Source of the DNA: Salinicola halophyticus
GTDB lineage: Bacteria > Pseudomonadota > Gammaproteobacteria > Pseudomonadales > Halomonadaceae
Direction: 5' to 3'
Assembly (NCBI RefSeq): GCF_003206695.1
Contig: NZ_PZJN01000007.1
Coordinates: forward strand, 109,490 to 173,489
Length of the DNA: 64,000 nucleotides
The translations under genes and the position numbers were made by a program. Below are positions 32,790 through 40,926 of the stretch, piece after piece. The first letter of the stretch is position 1; each line of letters begins with the position of its first letter. The notes below the pieces were generated by a model that was given only the letters and a program-made list of their open reading frames with translations, had not been told where the DNA came from and made no database searches.

Positions 32790-33319
32790 GCTCCCAGTCC
32801 TTTCGACAGCGAGGGCTGGACGACTTCGATCCAGTAACCGTCGGGATCCTTGACGAAGATCACGTTCTTCATCTTTCCCTGGTCCGAGCGCTTCTTGAAT
32901 TCGACGGCGTTGGCATCGAACCACTGCTCTGCCGCTGCCAGATCCGGCACCGAGAAGCAGATATGTCCGAAACCCTGGGGCTCGGCGTTGCCGTCGTGGT
33001 AGCTGAGGTCGGGGTCGTTCTCGCTGCCCCAGTTGTGAGTCAGCTCCAGCACGCCTTTCTGCGAGAAGGTGTAGGCGGTGCGCTCGCCGTCGTCCTCGGG
33101 GATGGCGCTTTCGTCGTCGACCCGCGCCAGAAAGTAGAGCGTGAACTGCATCTCGGGGAAATCGAGCTTGCGCAGCAGGCGCATGCCGAACACGCGGGTA
33201 TAAAACGCGAGCGAGACCTCGGGATCCTTGGCCCGCAGCATGGTGTGGTTGAGCACGAAACCCTGGCTATCGGCGGTGGCGGGCTGCACGCCTGGAACCT
33301 GATCTTCGGCGATCGTCAT
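32786..33319 (-). CDS. gloA: Lactoylglutathione lyase (glyoxalase I), eukaryote-like length (177 aa)
   Basis: Converts the hemithioacetal of methylglyoxal and glutathione to S-lactoylglutathione. The sequence follows the long (human/plant-like) form: LNHTMLRAKDPEVSLAFYTR, FPEMQFTLYFLARVDDE, LELTHNWGSEND, GFGHICFSVPD and KDPDGYWIEVVQP. Metal ligands would be His in NHTMLR, Glu in LELTHN, His in GFGHIC and Glu in YWIEVV. The first ligand is His, as in short bacterial Ni-type enzymes, where the human enzyme has Gln. It is convergent with the hydroxy-acid oxidase gene. Confidence 0.93.
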   Translation of the reverse strand: MTIAEDQVPGVQPATADSQGFVLNHTMLRAKDPEVSLAFYTRVFGMRLLRKLDFPEMQFTLYFLARVDDESAIPEDDGERTAYTFSQKGVLELTHNWGSENDPDLSYHDGNAEPQGFGHICFSVPDLAAAEQWFDANAVEFKKRSDQGKMKNVIFVKDPDGYWIEVVQPSLSKGLGA

Positions 33320-33535
33320 GGAACACTCCTTGGGCTGACGATGAAAAGAGGGACTAAGACGGATGATGACGACGTCGAGGGCGAAGGCATCGGTGGGAAA
33401 GATGAGGGCACCGTCCGGCCGTCACAAGCGTCGACGTCGATGCCGGTCATGTCGCTGACCGACCCGGCCGACGACTTTGCGCTACCCGGACTCTGCTCTA
33501 CACTCGGTTGAAACCGGCAAACAGGGCCCACGGGC

Positions 33536-34096
33536 ATGGCGACAGGCACGATTCCCCACCCCATGACGCAACGCGCTGTCACACATCGAACCCGCGCTTG
33601 CCGACCGCCGGCTCTTTCTCGCCTAAGCCTGTTATTCACCGGGCTGCTTTTGCTTCTGCTGGCCGGCTGCAGCACGCAGAAGGCGATCGTCACTCGCGAC
33701 GACGGACCCGCCATCGATGGCAACAACCTTTCCATCGACCGCATTCTGGTGATGTCGGCGGCAAAGGATGCGCTCGGCACGCCTTATCAATGGGGCGGCA
33801 GCACGCCCAGGGGCTACGACTGCTCGGGACTGGTTCAGATGGCCTACGGCAAGATCGGCGTCTCGTTGCCACGGACGTCCAACGATCAGTTTCACGCTCT
33901 GAAAGAGATCGATGTTGCCCGTCCCGGCGATCTGCTGTTTTTCGGCGCCGGCAGCCACGCCACCCATGTCGGTATCTACATGGGGGATCGCCAGATGATC
34001 CATGCCCCCGGCAGTGGGCGAACCGTCAGCGTCTCGTCGCTGGATATCCGCTATTGGCGCAAGCACTACCTGGGCGCGGCCGCCCCCACGAACTGA
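33536..34096 (+). CDS. NlpC/P60-family lipoprotein, peptidoglycan endopeptidase (186 aa)
   Basis: A lipoprotein: a long n-region, then LLFTGLLLLLLAGC with the lipobox Cys near residue 45. The NlpC/P60 domain follows: AAKDALGTPYQWGGSTPRGY, the nucleophile in YDCSGLVQMAYGKIG, RPGDLLFFGAGSHATHVGIY with the catalytic His, and MIHAPGSGRTV with the third His. It should cut the stem peptide of peptidoglycan from the outer-membrane side, like E. coli MepS/Spr. The start at 33536 is uncertain; an in-frame ATG at 33563 gives a shorter leader. Single-gene unit. Confidence 0.88.
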   Translation: MATGTIPHPMTQRAVTHRTRACRPPALSRLSLLFTGLLLLLLAGCSTQKAIVTRDDGPAIDGNNLSIDRILVMSAAKDALGTPYQWGGSTPRGYDCSGLVQMAYGKIGVSLPRTSNDQFHALKEIDVARPGDLLFFGAGSHATHVGIYMGDRQMIHAPGSGRTVSVSSLDIRYWRKHYLGAAAPTN

Positions 34097-34357
34097 CCGG
34101 GTCGTCGTAGCCCGCGCACGGATTCGAGAGTGCCAACTGGGGGCGGCATGTGAGGGAAAAACCGCCGCGCCCTTGAGATATCGGATCTTGGCTACCACGT
34201 TATGGGTACGTCACTCATCCATGTTACGGATACATCCCACGAGCGCAGGCATGTCGTTATGGCTATCGATTGTTTCACAGCGCCGCCCTCGCTCGTCATG
34301 ATGAGCATTCGACTCTAGGCTTCGAACCGAGGCCGCCAACGGCAACAGGAGAAAGTC

Positions 34358-34993
34358 ATGGCTTTGCAACTTGGCGATACCGCTCCCGATTTCACCCAGG
34401 AAAGCACCGACGGACCGATCAGTTTTCACCAATGGGCCGGCGACAACTGGGTCATCCTGTTCTCCCATCCGGCGGACTTCACCCCGGTCTGCACCACCGA
34501 ACTGGGCGAAGTCTCGCGTCTCAAGCCGGAATTCGAACGTCGCAACACCAAGGCAATCGGCCTCTCCGTCGATCCGCTGGACGATCACACCCGCTGGGTC
34601 GGCGATATCGAGGAGACCCAGGGCTGCGGGCTCAACTTCCCGCTGCTGGCCGACGGCGACCGCTCGGTGAGCGAGGCCTATGGCATGATTCACCCCAACG
34701 CCAGCGGTACCAATACCGTGCGTTCGGTGTTCATCATCGACCCGGCCAAGAAGGTGCGCCTGACGATCACCTATCCGCCCAGCACCGGCCGTAACTTCGC
34801 CGAGATCCTGCGCGTGCTGGACAGCCTGCAGCTGACCGACGGCTACAAGGTCGCTACACCGGTCAACTGGCAGGACGGTGACGACGTCATCATCGTGCCC
34901 TCGATCGACAACGAGAAGGCCAAGGAACTCTTCCCCAACGGCTGGGACGAGAAGAAGCCCTATCTCCGCGTCACCAAGCAGCCGAACAAGTGA
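34358..34993 (+). CDS. 1-Cys peroxiredoxin (Prx6 type), 211 aa
   Basis: Reduces hydrogen peroxide and organic peroxides. The catalytic Cys45 lies in SHPADFTPVCTTELGEVSRL, the Prx6 signature. The C-terminal dimer domain starts around SLQLTDGYKVATPVNWQDGD and reads DDVIIVPSIDNEKAKELFP. There is no resolving Cys at the usual 2-Cys position. A CAGGAGA site precedes the ATG. A strong terminator follows at 35050-35084, so it is a single-gene unit. Confidence 0.93.
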   Translation: MALQLGDTAPDFTQESTDGPISFHQWAGDNWVILFSHPADFTPVCTTELGEVSRLKPEFERRNTKAIGLSVDPLDDHTRWVGDIEETQGCGLNFPLLADGDRSVSEAYGMIHPNASGTNTVRSVFIIDPAKKVRLTITYPPSTGRNFAEILRVLDSLQLTDGYKVATPVNWQDGDDVIIVPSIDNEKAKELFPNGWDEKKPYLRVTKQPNK

Positions 34994-35049
34994 TCGTGAT
35001 GGCATGGCGTCGGTAACGCCATTCAATAACGATGCCTTGCAGAAACGGC

Positions 35050-35084
35050 AACGCCCGCACTCTTTCGAGTGCGGGCGTTTTTGT
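35050..35084 (+). terminator. Rho-independent terminator of the peroxiredoxin gene
   Basis: AACGCCCGCACTC (35050-35062) pairs perfectly with GAGTGCGGGCGTT (35067-35079) across a TTTC loop, followed by T-rich DNA. The complementary A-run is short, so it mainly acts on the plus strand. Confidence 0.92.
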
Positions 35085-35163
35085 GAGCGGCGGTGCGGGT
35101 TACCGAAAATCTTTCAGGAATTCGCGCGCAAGATAGCTCGGGAAAACGACGGTGAGCTGACGC

Positions 35164-36024
35164 TCAGTCGCTGTCATCCGCCGCCAGCCAGCCATCGACC
35201 AGCTTCCGATTCTCTTCGATCCACTGGGCCGCGCCATCATCGGGATCGCCGGCTTTCTCGATCGTCAGCATCAACTGGGAAAGCTGCTCCGGCGTCATGT
35301 GCCAGGCGTCGAGCATCTTCGCGACGTCGGGATGCGACGCGGCGAAGCCCTGATGCGACACCCATTTGATCTGCTCACCGGCGCTGTAGGTCTTCTTGGG
35401 GTCCTTCAGCACCTTGAGATCGTACTCGGCAAACGCCCAGTGGGGCTGCCATAGCGTCACGGCGATCGGCTCGTGACGCTGATAGGCATCCTTGAGCTGC
35501 GCCAGCATCGCCGACTCGCTGCTGCTCAACTGGCGAAACGGTAGCGAATACTGTTCGATGGTGGCATCGGTTTCGCTGGCGATCGACGAGCCGGGCTCGA
35601 TGCCGAAAATCGTCGATTCCCCCTGATACTCGAAATCGTCGGCATGCGCCTTGAGCTGCTCGATGGTATCGATGTCTTCGACGTAAGCCGGCACGACCAG
35701 TGCATCCAGCGCATCGTCGTACCAGGTCTCGTGCAGGCTGATCCGCTCTCCATAAGGCTTGAGATATTCGGAATCGCTTGGCAGCCAGACCTCGAGAGAC
35801 ACATCGATATCGCCCTCCGCCAGCCCGCCGAACAGTACCGGCTTGGAGACTTCACTCAGCGATACGTCGTGCCCTTTTTCGTCGAGCAACTGCTGCCACA
35901 TGTGCGAGATGGCGATGTTCTCGGCCCAGTTGTTGGTGCCGATGGTAACGCTATCCGCCGCGTTAGCCTGGGCGGCCACACTGCAGAGGACGGCGCCGAT
36001 CAGGGCGGTCTTGATTGATTGCAT
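35164..36024 (-). CDS. Glycine betaine/proline-type ABC transporter substrate-binding protein (286 aa)
   Basis: Periplasmic OpuAC/ProX-type binding protein with a signal peptide (MQSIKTALIGAVLCSVAAQANA). DSVTIGTNNWAENIAISHMW and GGLAEGDIDVSLEVWLPSDS are family motifs; the Trp-rich region (LWQPHWAFAEYDLKVL) would form the aromatic cage for a quaternary ammonium. It should bring betaine, choline or a similar osmolyte to an ABC permease encoded elsewhere. No permease or ATPase gene is adjacent. Confidence 0.9.
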   Translation of the reverse strand: MQSIKTALIGAVLCSVAAQANAADSVTIGTNNWAENIAISHMWQQLLDEKGHDVSLSEVSKPVLFGGLAEGDIDVSLEVWLPSDSEYLKPYGERISLHETWYDDALDALVVPAYVEDIDTIEQLKAHADDFEYQGESTIFGIEPGSSIASETDATIEQYSLPFRQLSSSESAMLAQLKDAYQRHEPIAVTLWQPHWAFAEYDLKVLKDPKKTYSAGEQIKWVSHQGFAASHPDVAKMLDAWHMTPEQLSQLMLTIEKAGDPDDGAAQWIEENRKLVDGWLAADDSD

Positions 36025-36132
36025 GAAAATCCTGTCCTTGGCCTCGGGGCGTCGTCACCGTGAGCAGCAAACGGTGCCACGGCAGGATTTCATCATAGCC
36101 GACGATGGCGTTCGCGTGGGTTCGTAGCTCGC

Positions 36133-36165
36133 AAAAAACGCACCTGATCCGAGGGATCGGGCGCG
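36133..36165 (-). terminator. Rho-independent terminator of the 36197-36403 gene
   Basis: CGCACCTGATCC (36139-36150) pairs with GGATCGGGCGCG (36154-36165) with one A/C mismatch and a G-T pair, loop GAG, then six T on the minus strand. It lies 32 bases after the stop of the small membrane-protein gene. Confidence 0.8.
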
Positions 36166-36196
36166 TCGATATCACTGCGCTACGGGCAAGCGCTGA

Positions 36197-36403
36197 TCAG
36201 CAACGCGTGCAGTGCTTGAGCGTTTCGGCCTCGTCACATTCGAGGCGTGGCGCTGATCGTGGCAGTGCCGACGACCGTCGCGGCGGAGGCAGCAGCGCAT
36301 GCGGGCGAATCAGCGTCATCAGCATGGCGCGTACCACGTGCGCGAGCACGTAGACAACGACGGCCATAATGATCAACGCCTTGATGCGCCCTGAAATCTT
36401 CAC
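36197..36403 (-). CDS. Hypothetical small membrane protein (68 aa)
   Basis: Not recognised. Starting with GTG at 36403 the product reads MKISGRIKALIIMAVVVYVL, a single N-terminal helix, then a basic Pro/Arg stretch (RPHALLPPPRRSSALP) and a C-terminal LECDEAETLKHCTRC with three cysteines, CxxC last, which could bind a metal. AAGGAG lies 6 bases before the GTG, and a clear terminator follows, so it is probably real. An in-frame ATG at 36529 would add 42 residues without a ribosome-binding site. Confidence 0.6.
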   Translation of the reverse strand: MKISGRIKALIIMAVVVYVLAHVVRAMLMTLIRPHALLPPPRRSSALPRSAPRLECDEAETLKHCTRC

Positions 36404-36535
36404 GCTGCTTCTCCTTGAATAGAGGGGGCCGGATCCTGGATAAGGAAGTCCGGGTGGGATGGCACACAGGATATAACCACAAGATTGTGACGAAAAATTG
36501 AAGGCATCGATAAGCGGTATGCGAGTCATCGATGC

Positions 36536-36600
36536 CAGAGGTGTTTTTCAGAGGCCTTTGCCAAAGATCTATGTCAGAGGTCTTTGTCAGAGGTCTATGC
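36536..36600 (+). repeat. 13-bp tandem repeat, five units
   Basis: Units at 36536, 36549, 36562, 36575 and 36588 follow CAGAGGTCTTTGT with one to five changes (units 4 and 5 differ at two positions; unit 3 is CAAAGATCTATGT). The array ends 34 bases before the TTG start of the flavin-reductase gene. Confidence 0.85.
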
Positions 36601-36633
36601 TGGAATCACACTATCGGCAGAGAGGAACGTCGC

Positions 36634-37188
36634 TTGAGATCATTCAAGACCGATTTCCCGCTGGATCAAAGCCGCTGCCATCTGGAAACCGGCCCCATCG
36701 TACTGGTCGGCTCCCAGTGGCAGGGCGAACGCAATCTGATGGTGATGGGCTGGCACATGATGCTCGGCTTCGCGCCGGCACACTTCGGCTGCCTGATCAC
36801 CGCCGGCAACCATAGCCACCGGCTGGTGCGCGAAAGCCGCGAATGCACGATCAACGTGCCGACGCTGGATCTGATCGATGCCGTGGTCGGCGTGGGCAAC
36901 AGCGATGGCGACGACATCGACAAATTCGAGGCGTTCGGGTTGACCCCTGTCGCAGGAGACGAGGTCTCGGCCCCGCTGGTAGCCGAGTGTTATGCCAGCT
37001 TCGAGTGCCGGCTGGCCGATGATAGCCAGATCGACCGCCACGAGCTGTTCATCTGGGAGATCGTCAAGGCCCACGTCGACACCTCGATCGAGCTCCCGCG
37101 GACGCTCCACTACCGTGGCCATGGTCGCTTCATGGTCGCCGGCGACGAGATCGACCGATCGAAGGTTTTTCGGATCCAGAATCTCTAG
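36634..37188 (+). CDS. Flavin-reductase-like domain protein (184 aa)
   Basis: A split-barrel FMN-binding protein of the flavin reductase family. It starts MRSFKTDFPLDQSRCHLETG and contains PIVLVGSQWQGERNLMVMGW, FGCLITAGNHSHRLVRESRE and TINVPTLDLIDAV, the usual FMN-site elements, then DDIDKFEAFGLTP. It would reduce FMN/FAD with NAD(P)H or act as the reductase half of a monooxygenase; the partner is unknown. The start is a TTG at 36634, chosen because AGAGGAAC lies 6 bases before it and the repeat array upstream is non-coding. Confidence 0.78.
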   Translation: MRSFKTDFPLDQSRCHLETGPIVLVGSQWQGERNLMVMGWHMMLGFAPAHFGCLITAGNHSHRLVRESRECTINVPTLDLIDAVVGVGNSDGDDIDKFEAFGLTPVAGDEVSAPLVAECYASFECRLADDSQIDRHELFIWEIVKAHVDTSIELPRTLHYRGHGRFMVAGDEIDRSKVFRIQNL

Positions 37189-37213
37189 GCGGCTATCCTG
37201 CGAAGCCGATCTG

Positions 37214-38233
37214 TCACCGGCCCGATAACCCTTCGAAGAAGCTCACCGCATTCGCCTCGAGCCCTTCCAGGTAATAGCCGCCCTCCTGCACCACCAGCGT
37301 CGGCAGGTCGAGATCGGCGATGGCGCGACCGAGCTTGCCGAATCCCGGCGTGGAGACCGACACCTTGGCCTGGGGGTCCTTCTCGTGAATATCGAAGCCC
37401 AGCGCCAGCACCAGCGCATCCGGTTCGAACAGCCGAATTGCCTGGCACGCTTCTTCGAGACGCTCGAAAAATACCGACTCCGGTGAGCCGTGGGGCATCG
37501 GCAGATTGAGGTTGTAGCCGAGGCCATCGCCACGCCCGCGCTCGTCCTCGAAGCCGGTGACCGCCGGGTAGAAGTTGGTGGTGTCGCCGTGAATCGAGAT
37601 GTACATCACGTCATCACGCTCGTAGAAGATCTCCTGAACGCCCTGGCCGTGGTGCATGTCGGTATCGAGTACGACCATGCGCGGATAACGCGAAGTCAGA
37701 TGCTGCGCGGCGATGGCGGCGTTATTGAGAAAGCAGAAGCCGCCGGCGGAATCGATACCCGAATGATGCCCCGGCGGGCGCGACAGCGTGTAGGCGAAGC
37801 GGTCACCGCCGAGCAGGGCTTCGGCACCGGCTACCGCGCTCTGCGCCGCCCAGTAGGCGGCCTGCCAGGTATGCTGGCCCACCGGCGCGCTGCCATCGGC
37901 CAGGTAGCGCGCGGTCTCGGCGAGAATCCCACGCAGCGCATTGGGCGAGCGCACGAAGATGCTGGAGATCACCTCTTCGCCCCAGTCCTCGTCGAGCTCG
38001 TGCCAGCGCCGATAGGCGCTTTCGAGGAAGCGCAGATAGGGCAGCGAGTGCACCGCCCGCAATGGGGCGACCCCATGATCCGCCGGTTCCCGAATCTCGA
38101 AGCCGAGTCGTCTGGCCGCGGCCAGCAGATGTTCGGCGCGATCGCGAACTTCCTGGGGTTCGCGCATCCTGCCGCGGGAAAAATAGGTCTGCGGCTGGTG
38201 CAACAGTTGGTCGTCGTGAAAAAAGGTCTTCAT
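37214..38233 (-). CDS. Histone-deacetylase family amidohydrolase (acetylpolyamine amidohydrolase-like), 339 aa
   Basis: A Zn2+ hydrolase of the arginase/deacetylase fold. Family motifs: RPPGHHSGIDSAGGFCFLNN (the His pair), VVLDTDMHHGQGVQEIFYER (Asp and His zinc ligands), ISIHGDTTNFYP and ALGFDIHEKDP (third Asp region). Bacterial members deacetylate polyamines or other small N-acetyl compounds. The ATG at 38233 follows GAGGACAAC. It is third in an operon after a class II aldolase-like gene and ghrA; the link to their substrates is unclear. Confidence 0.88.
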   Translation of the reverse strand: MKTFFHDDQLLHQPQTYFSRGRMREPQEVRDRAEHLLAAARRLGFEIREPADHGVAPLRAVHSLPYLRFLESAYRRWHELDEDWGEEVISSIFVRSPNALRGILAETARYLADGSAPVGQHTWQAAYWAAQSAVAGAEALLGGDRFAYTLSRPPGHHSGIDSAGGFCFLNNAAIAAQHLTSRYPRMVVLDTDMHHGQGVQEIFYERDDVMYISIHGDTTNFYPAVTGFEDERGRGDGLGYNLNLPMPHGSPESVFFERLEEACQAIRLFEPDALVLALGFDIHEKDPQAKVSVSTPGFGKLGRAIADLDLPTLVVQEGGYYLEGLEANAVSFFEGLSGR

Positions 38234-38269
38234 CGATGTTGTCCTCGTCATACGCAGTCCGCCTGATCC

Positions 38270-39214
38270 TCAATAGCCCGCGTGGCGATCCACGACGCTT
38301 GCCGGCAGCTGGCCGTCATCCAGCCGCGCCATCGCTTCGGCGACCTCGTGGGCCACCTGAGTCGGCGTCGAATCGCAGGCATCGTGCGGGGTCACGACGA
38401 TCCTGTCGTGGCGCCAGAAAACATGATCTGTCGGCAGAGGTTCCACTGCAAACACATCCAGCGATGCCGCCGAGAGCTGCCCGCTATCGAGCGCGGCGAG
38501 CAGGTCGGCCTCGATGAGCTGCTCGCCGCGGCCGACATGGATCAATACGGCGCCGGTCGGCAGGCGAGTGAACAGCTCGGCGTTCAGGATGCCGCGAGTT
38601 TCCGGCGTCAGCGGTAGCAGGTTGATCAGGATCTCGCTGCGCGCGGCGAGCTGAGCGAGACCCTCGTCACCACTGAAGCCCGTGATACCTACCGGCAGAT
38701 TGCGCCCGCTACGCGAATGGATCGCCACATCGTAATCCAGCGCCTTGAGTGCCCGCGCGACGGCCCCGCCCATCTTGCCGGCGCCCAGGAGACCAACACG
38801 CACGTCACTGGCGTCGCGCTTGGGCAGGCGCTCCCAGTACGCCTGTCGCTGATGGGCCAGGTATTCGCCGAAGCGCCGGTGGTGCCAGAGCACGTGCCAG
38901 GTCACGAACCCCGCCATCATCTGGGATTGGGATTCACCGGCAATCCGCATCAGCGGTACGTCGCCGGGCAGACTCGCGCTGGCCAGAATCCCGTTGACGC
39001 CGGCGGCGATAGACGAGACCAGGCGCAAGTTAGGGTAAGGCCGAAAATCGTCGGCGCCCGGGTCCCAGGCCAACGCGAAGGTGACTGCCTCGGGATCGGC
39101 GACATCCTGCGGCAAGGCCAGATGAAACTGCGGCGTCGCCTGCTCGAACGCCGCGATGTATTCGGTCATGATCTCCGGAGAACCCAGCAGGACGCCGCAA
39201 ATTTTTCGCGCCAT
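38270..39214 (-). CDS. ghrA: Glyoxylate/hydroxypyruvate reductase A type 2-hydroxyacid dehydrogenase (314 aa)
   Basis: An NAD(P)H-dependent D-2-hydroxyacid dehydrogenase of the GhrA branch. The nucleotide motif is GLLGAGKMGGAVARAL, the substrate Arg lies in LIHVGRGEQLIEADLL, and the acid/base pair in the C-terminal DVFAVEPLPTDHVFWRHD and VVTPHDACDSTP. E. coli GhrA has 312 aa, a close match. It would interconvert glyoxylate/glycolate or hydroxypyruvate/glycerate. It starts 2 bases after the aldolase-like gene and is the middle gene of a three-gene operon. Confidence 0.88.
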   Translation of the reverse strand: MARKICGVLLGSPEIMTEYIAAFEQATPQFHLALPQDVADPEAVTFALAWDPGADDFRPYPNLRLVSSIAAGVNGILASASLPGDVPLMRIAGESQSQMMAGFVTWHVLWHHRRFGEYLAHQRQAYWERLPKRDASDVRVGLLGAGKMGGAVARALKALDYDVAIHSRSGRNLPVGITGFSGDEGLAQLAARSEILINLLPLTPETRGILNAELFTRLPTGAVLIHVGRGEQLIEADLLAALDSGQLSAASLDVFAVEPLPTDHVFWRHDRIVVTPHDACDSTPTQVAHEVAEAMARLDDGQLPASVVDRHAGY

Positions 39215-39216
39215 GC

Positions 39217-39984
39217 TCAGCCCTCGAAATCCGGCTGAATGCGCTTCAGCAGGCGCAGGTAGGCGTCCCACTCCGGATCGTGGTCAGTGACGCCGTGATC
39301 CGAATCCCACTCTTCATATTGCCGGGCGGTGTGCTCGGCAAGCGCAGGGTCCACACGGCGAATCTCCATGCCGCTACCCATCAGCGCGAGCTGCGCCTGA
39401 CAGCTGCGCTCGAGGTTGTGCATCCGTTTGAACGCCTCGCCCACAGTGCGCCCGCACACCAGCATGCCGTGATTGCGCAACACCATGACCGGCTTGTCGC
39501 CGAGATCGGCCACCAGCCGCTCGCGCTCGGCCAGATCCAGCGCGATGCCCTCGTAGTCGTGATAGGCGGTACGCCCGTGAAATTCCATCGACCACTGATT
39601 CAACGGCAGCAGCCCCTCTTCCAGACAGGAGACCGCCACCCCGGCGACCGAGTGCGTATGCAGCACGCAGTGCACGTCCGGTCGCGCCTCATGGATCGCA
39701 CTGTGAATGGTGAAGCCGGCCTTGTTGACGCCTGCGCTTTCCGGGTCATCAATCACGTTGCCCTCGAGATCGATAGTGACCAGATTGGCCGCGGTCACTT
39801 CCTCGAAACGATAGCCGTAAGGATTGATCAGGAAGTGTTCCTTGCCCGCCTCGGCCCGCGCCGAGATATGCGTATAGATGCTGTCATCGAGCCCGAAGTG
39901 GGCGATCAGGCGGTAGGCGGCCGCCAGATCGCGGCGCGCGTCGGACTTTGTGGTAGCTCGGGAGGTATCGGTCAGCGTATCCAT
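39217..39984 (-). CDS. Class II aldolase/adducin-family protein (255 aa)
   Basis: A fuculose-aldolase-fold protein. The metal site shows in VHCVLHTHSVAGVAVS (two His) and VMVLRNHGMLVCGRTVGEAF (third His). SIYTHISARAEAGKEHFLIN is the usual N-terminal motif. It may be an aldolase, epimerase or decarboxylase of a small carbohydrate acid; the substrate is unknown. The ATG at 39984 follows CCAGGAGAGCGAG. First gene of the operon aldolase-ghrA-deacetylase. A GntR regulator gene is divergent and a 19-bp palindrome lies between them. Confidence 0.87.
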   Translation of the reverse strand: MDTLTDTSRATTKSDARRDLAAAYRLIAHFGLDDSIYTHISARAEAGKEHFLINPYGYRFEEVTAANLVTIDLEGNVIDDPESAGVNKAGFTIHSAIHEARPDVHCVLHTHSVAGVAVSCLEEGLLPLNQWSMEFHGRTAYHDYEGIALDLAERERLVADLGDKPVMVLRNHGMLVCGRTVGEAFKRMHNLERSCQAQLALMGSGMEIRRVDPALAEHTARQYEEWDSDHGVTDHDPEWDAYLRLLKRIQPDFEG

Positions 39985-40072
39985 CTCGCTCTCCTGGTGG
40001 GCTCGATCCGGGTTGCGCATCGGGCAATCGTGACTGGGCTGTGCTGCAGGTAAGCTATCAGGCCATCCTCAA

Positions 40073-40091
40073 ACTGTCGACACTCGACAGT
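40073..40091. promoter_or_regulatory. Palindromic operator between the GntR gene and the aldolase operon
   Basis: ACTGTCGA-CAC-TCGACAGT is a perfect inverted repeat with 8-bp arms. GntR/FCD regulators bind such short palindromes. It lies 88 bases before the aldolase start and 63 bases before the GntR start, so one dimer could control both directions. Confidence 0.72.
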
Positions 40092-40154
40092 CGACCCAAG
40101 TGCGGTTTTCAGCGATAGTGCCACGGTCGGTAACCGCCAGCCCAACGAGATGAC

Positions 40155-40838
40155 ATGACGACGACCACGCGGGGATTTGCCACCATCCAGCAGCGCGACC
40201 TGGTCAACCAGATCGCCGACATGCTGACCGAAGCTCTACTGAAGGGAGAGTTTGCGCCGGGCATGCATCTGGCCGAGGCGCAGCTGGCGCGGGACTTCGG
40301 CGTCAGCCGGGCGCCCGTCCGCGAGGCGGCACGCCTGCTCGAAAGCCGAGGCATGCTGGTGTCGCAGCCGCGGCGCGGCTTCTTCGTGCGCACCTTCAAT
40401 GCCGCAGAGCTCGACGACGTCTACGATCTGCGCCTGTGTCTCGAGCGTCATGCCGTTCGCCTGCTCGCCGGCAAACTGACGGCCGAGATGGAAGCGTCGC
40501 TCGACGCCCAGCTCGAAACCATGCGCCGCGTCGCCCGAGACGGCACCGCCGTCCAGCAGATCGAGGAGGACGTCGCCTTTCACCGCATGCTGTGCGAGTT
40601 CAGCGGCAATCAGCGGCTGGTGCGGGTATTCGACGAGCTCTGCCACGAGATGCGTTTCTGCATTCTGCTGATCGGCCAGCTCTACGACGACCCCACACAG
40701 GTCGCGGAGAGCCACCAACCCGTCATGGACGCGCTGCGGACACGAGATCCGGATGCCTGCGAGGCGGCGATCGACTACCACATCGGCATCGCCCAGCAGC
40801 GGGTGGTGGAGATGTTTAGGGAGCGGGAGACGTCCTGA
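40155..40838 (+). CDS. GntR-family (FCD) transcriptional regulator (227 aa)
   Basis: Residues 10-75 form the winged helix: LVNQIADMLTEALLKGEFAP, then LARDFGVSRAPVREAARLLE with the recognition helix and RGMLVSQPRRGFFVR as the wing. The FCD ligand-binding domain follows (DVYDLRLCLERHAVRLLAG, then VAFHRMLCEFSGNQRLV and DALRTRDPDACEAAIDYHIG, whose Asp and His residues usually hold a metal). It should respond to a small acid and control the divergent aldolase-ghrA-deacetylase operon through the palindrome at 40073-40091. Confidence 0.92.
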   Translation: MTTTTRGFATIQQRDLVNQIADMLTEALLKGEFAPGMHLAEAQLARDFGVSRAPVREAARLLESRGMLVSQPRRGFFVRTFNAAELDDVYDLRLCLERHAVRLLAGKLTAEMEASLDAQLETMRRVARDGTAVQQIEEDVAFHRMLCEFSGNQRLVRVFDELCHEMRFCILLIGQLYDDPTQVAESHQPVMDALRTRDPDACEAAIDYHIGIAQQRVVEMFRERETS

Positions 40839-40926
40839 ACGGTCGAAGTTCCAATCGACTCTCCCCGTTCTGACATCCGTGGCTCACTTGGATAGGATGA
40901 GAAATACCTTCGATCTCGGAGCCGCC

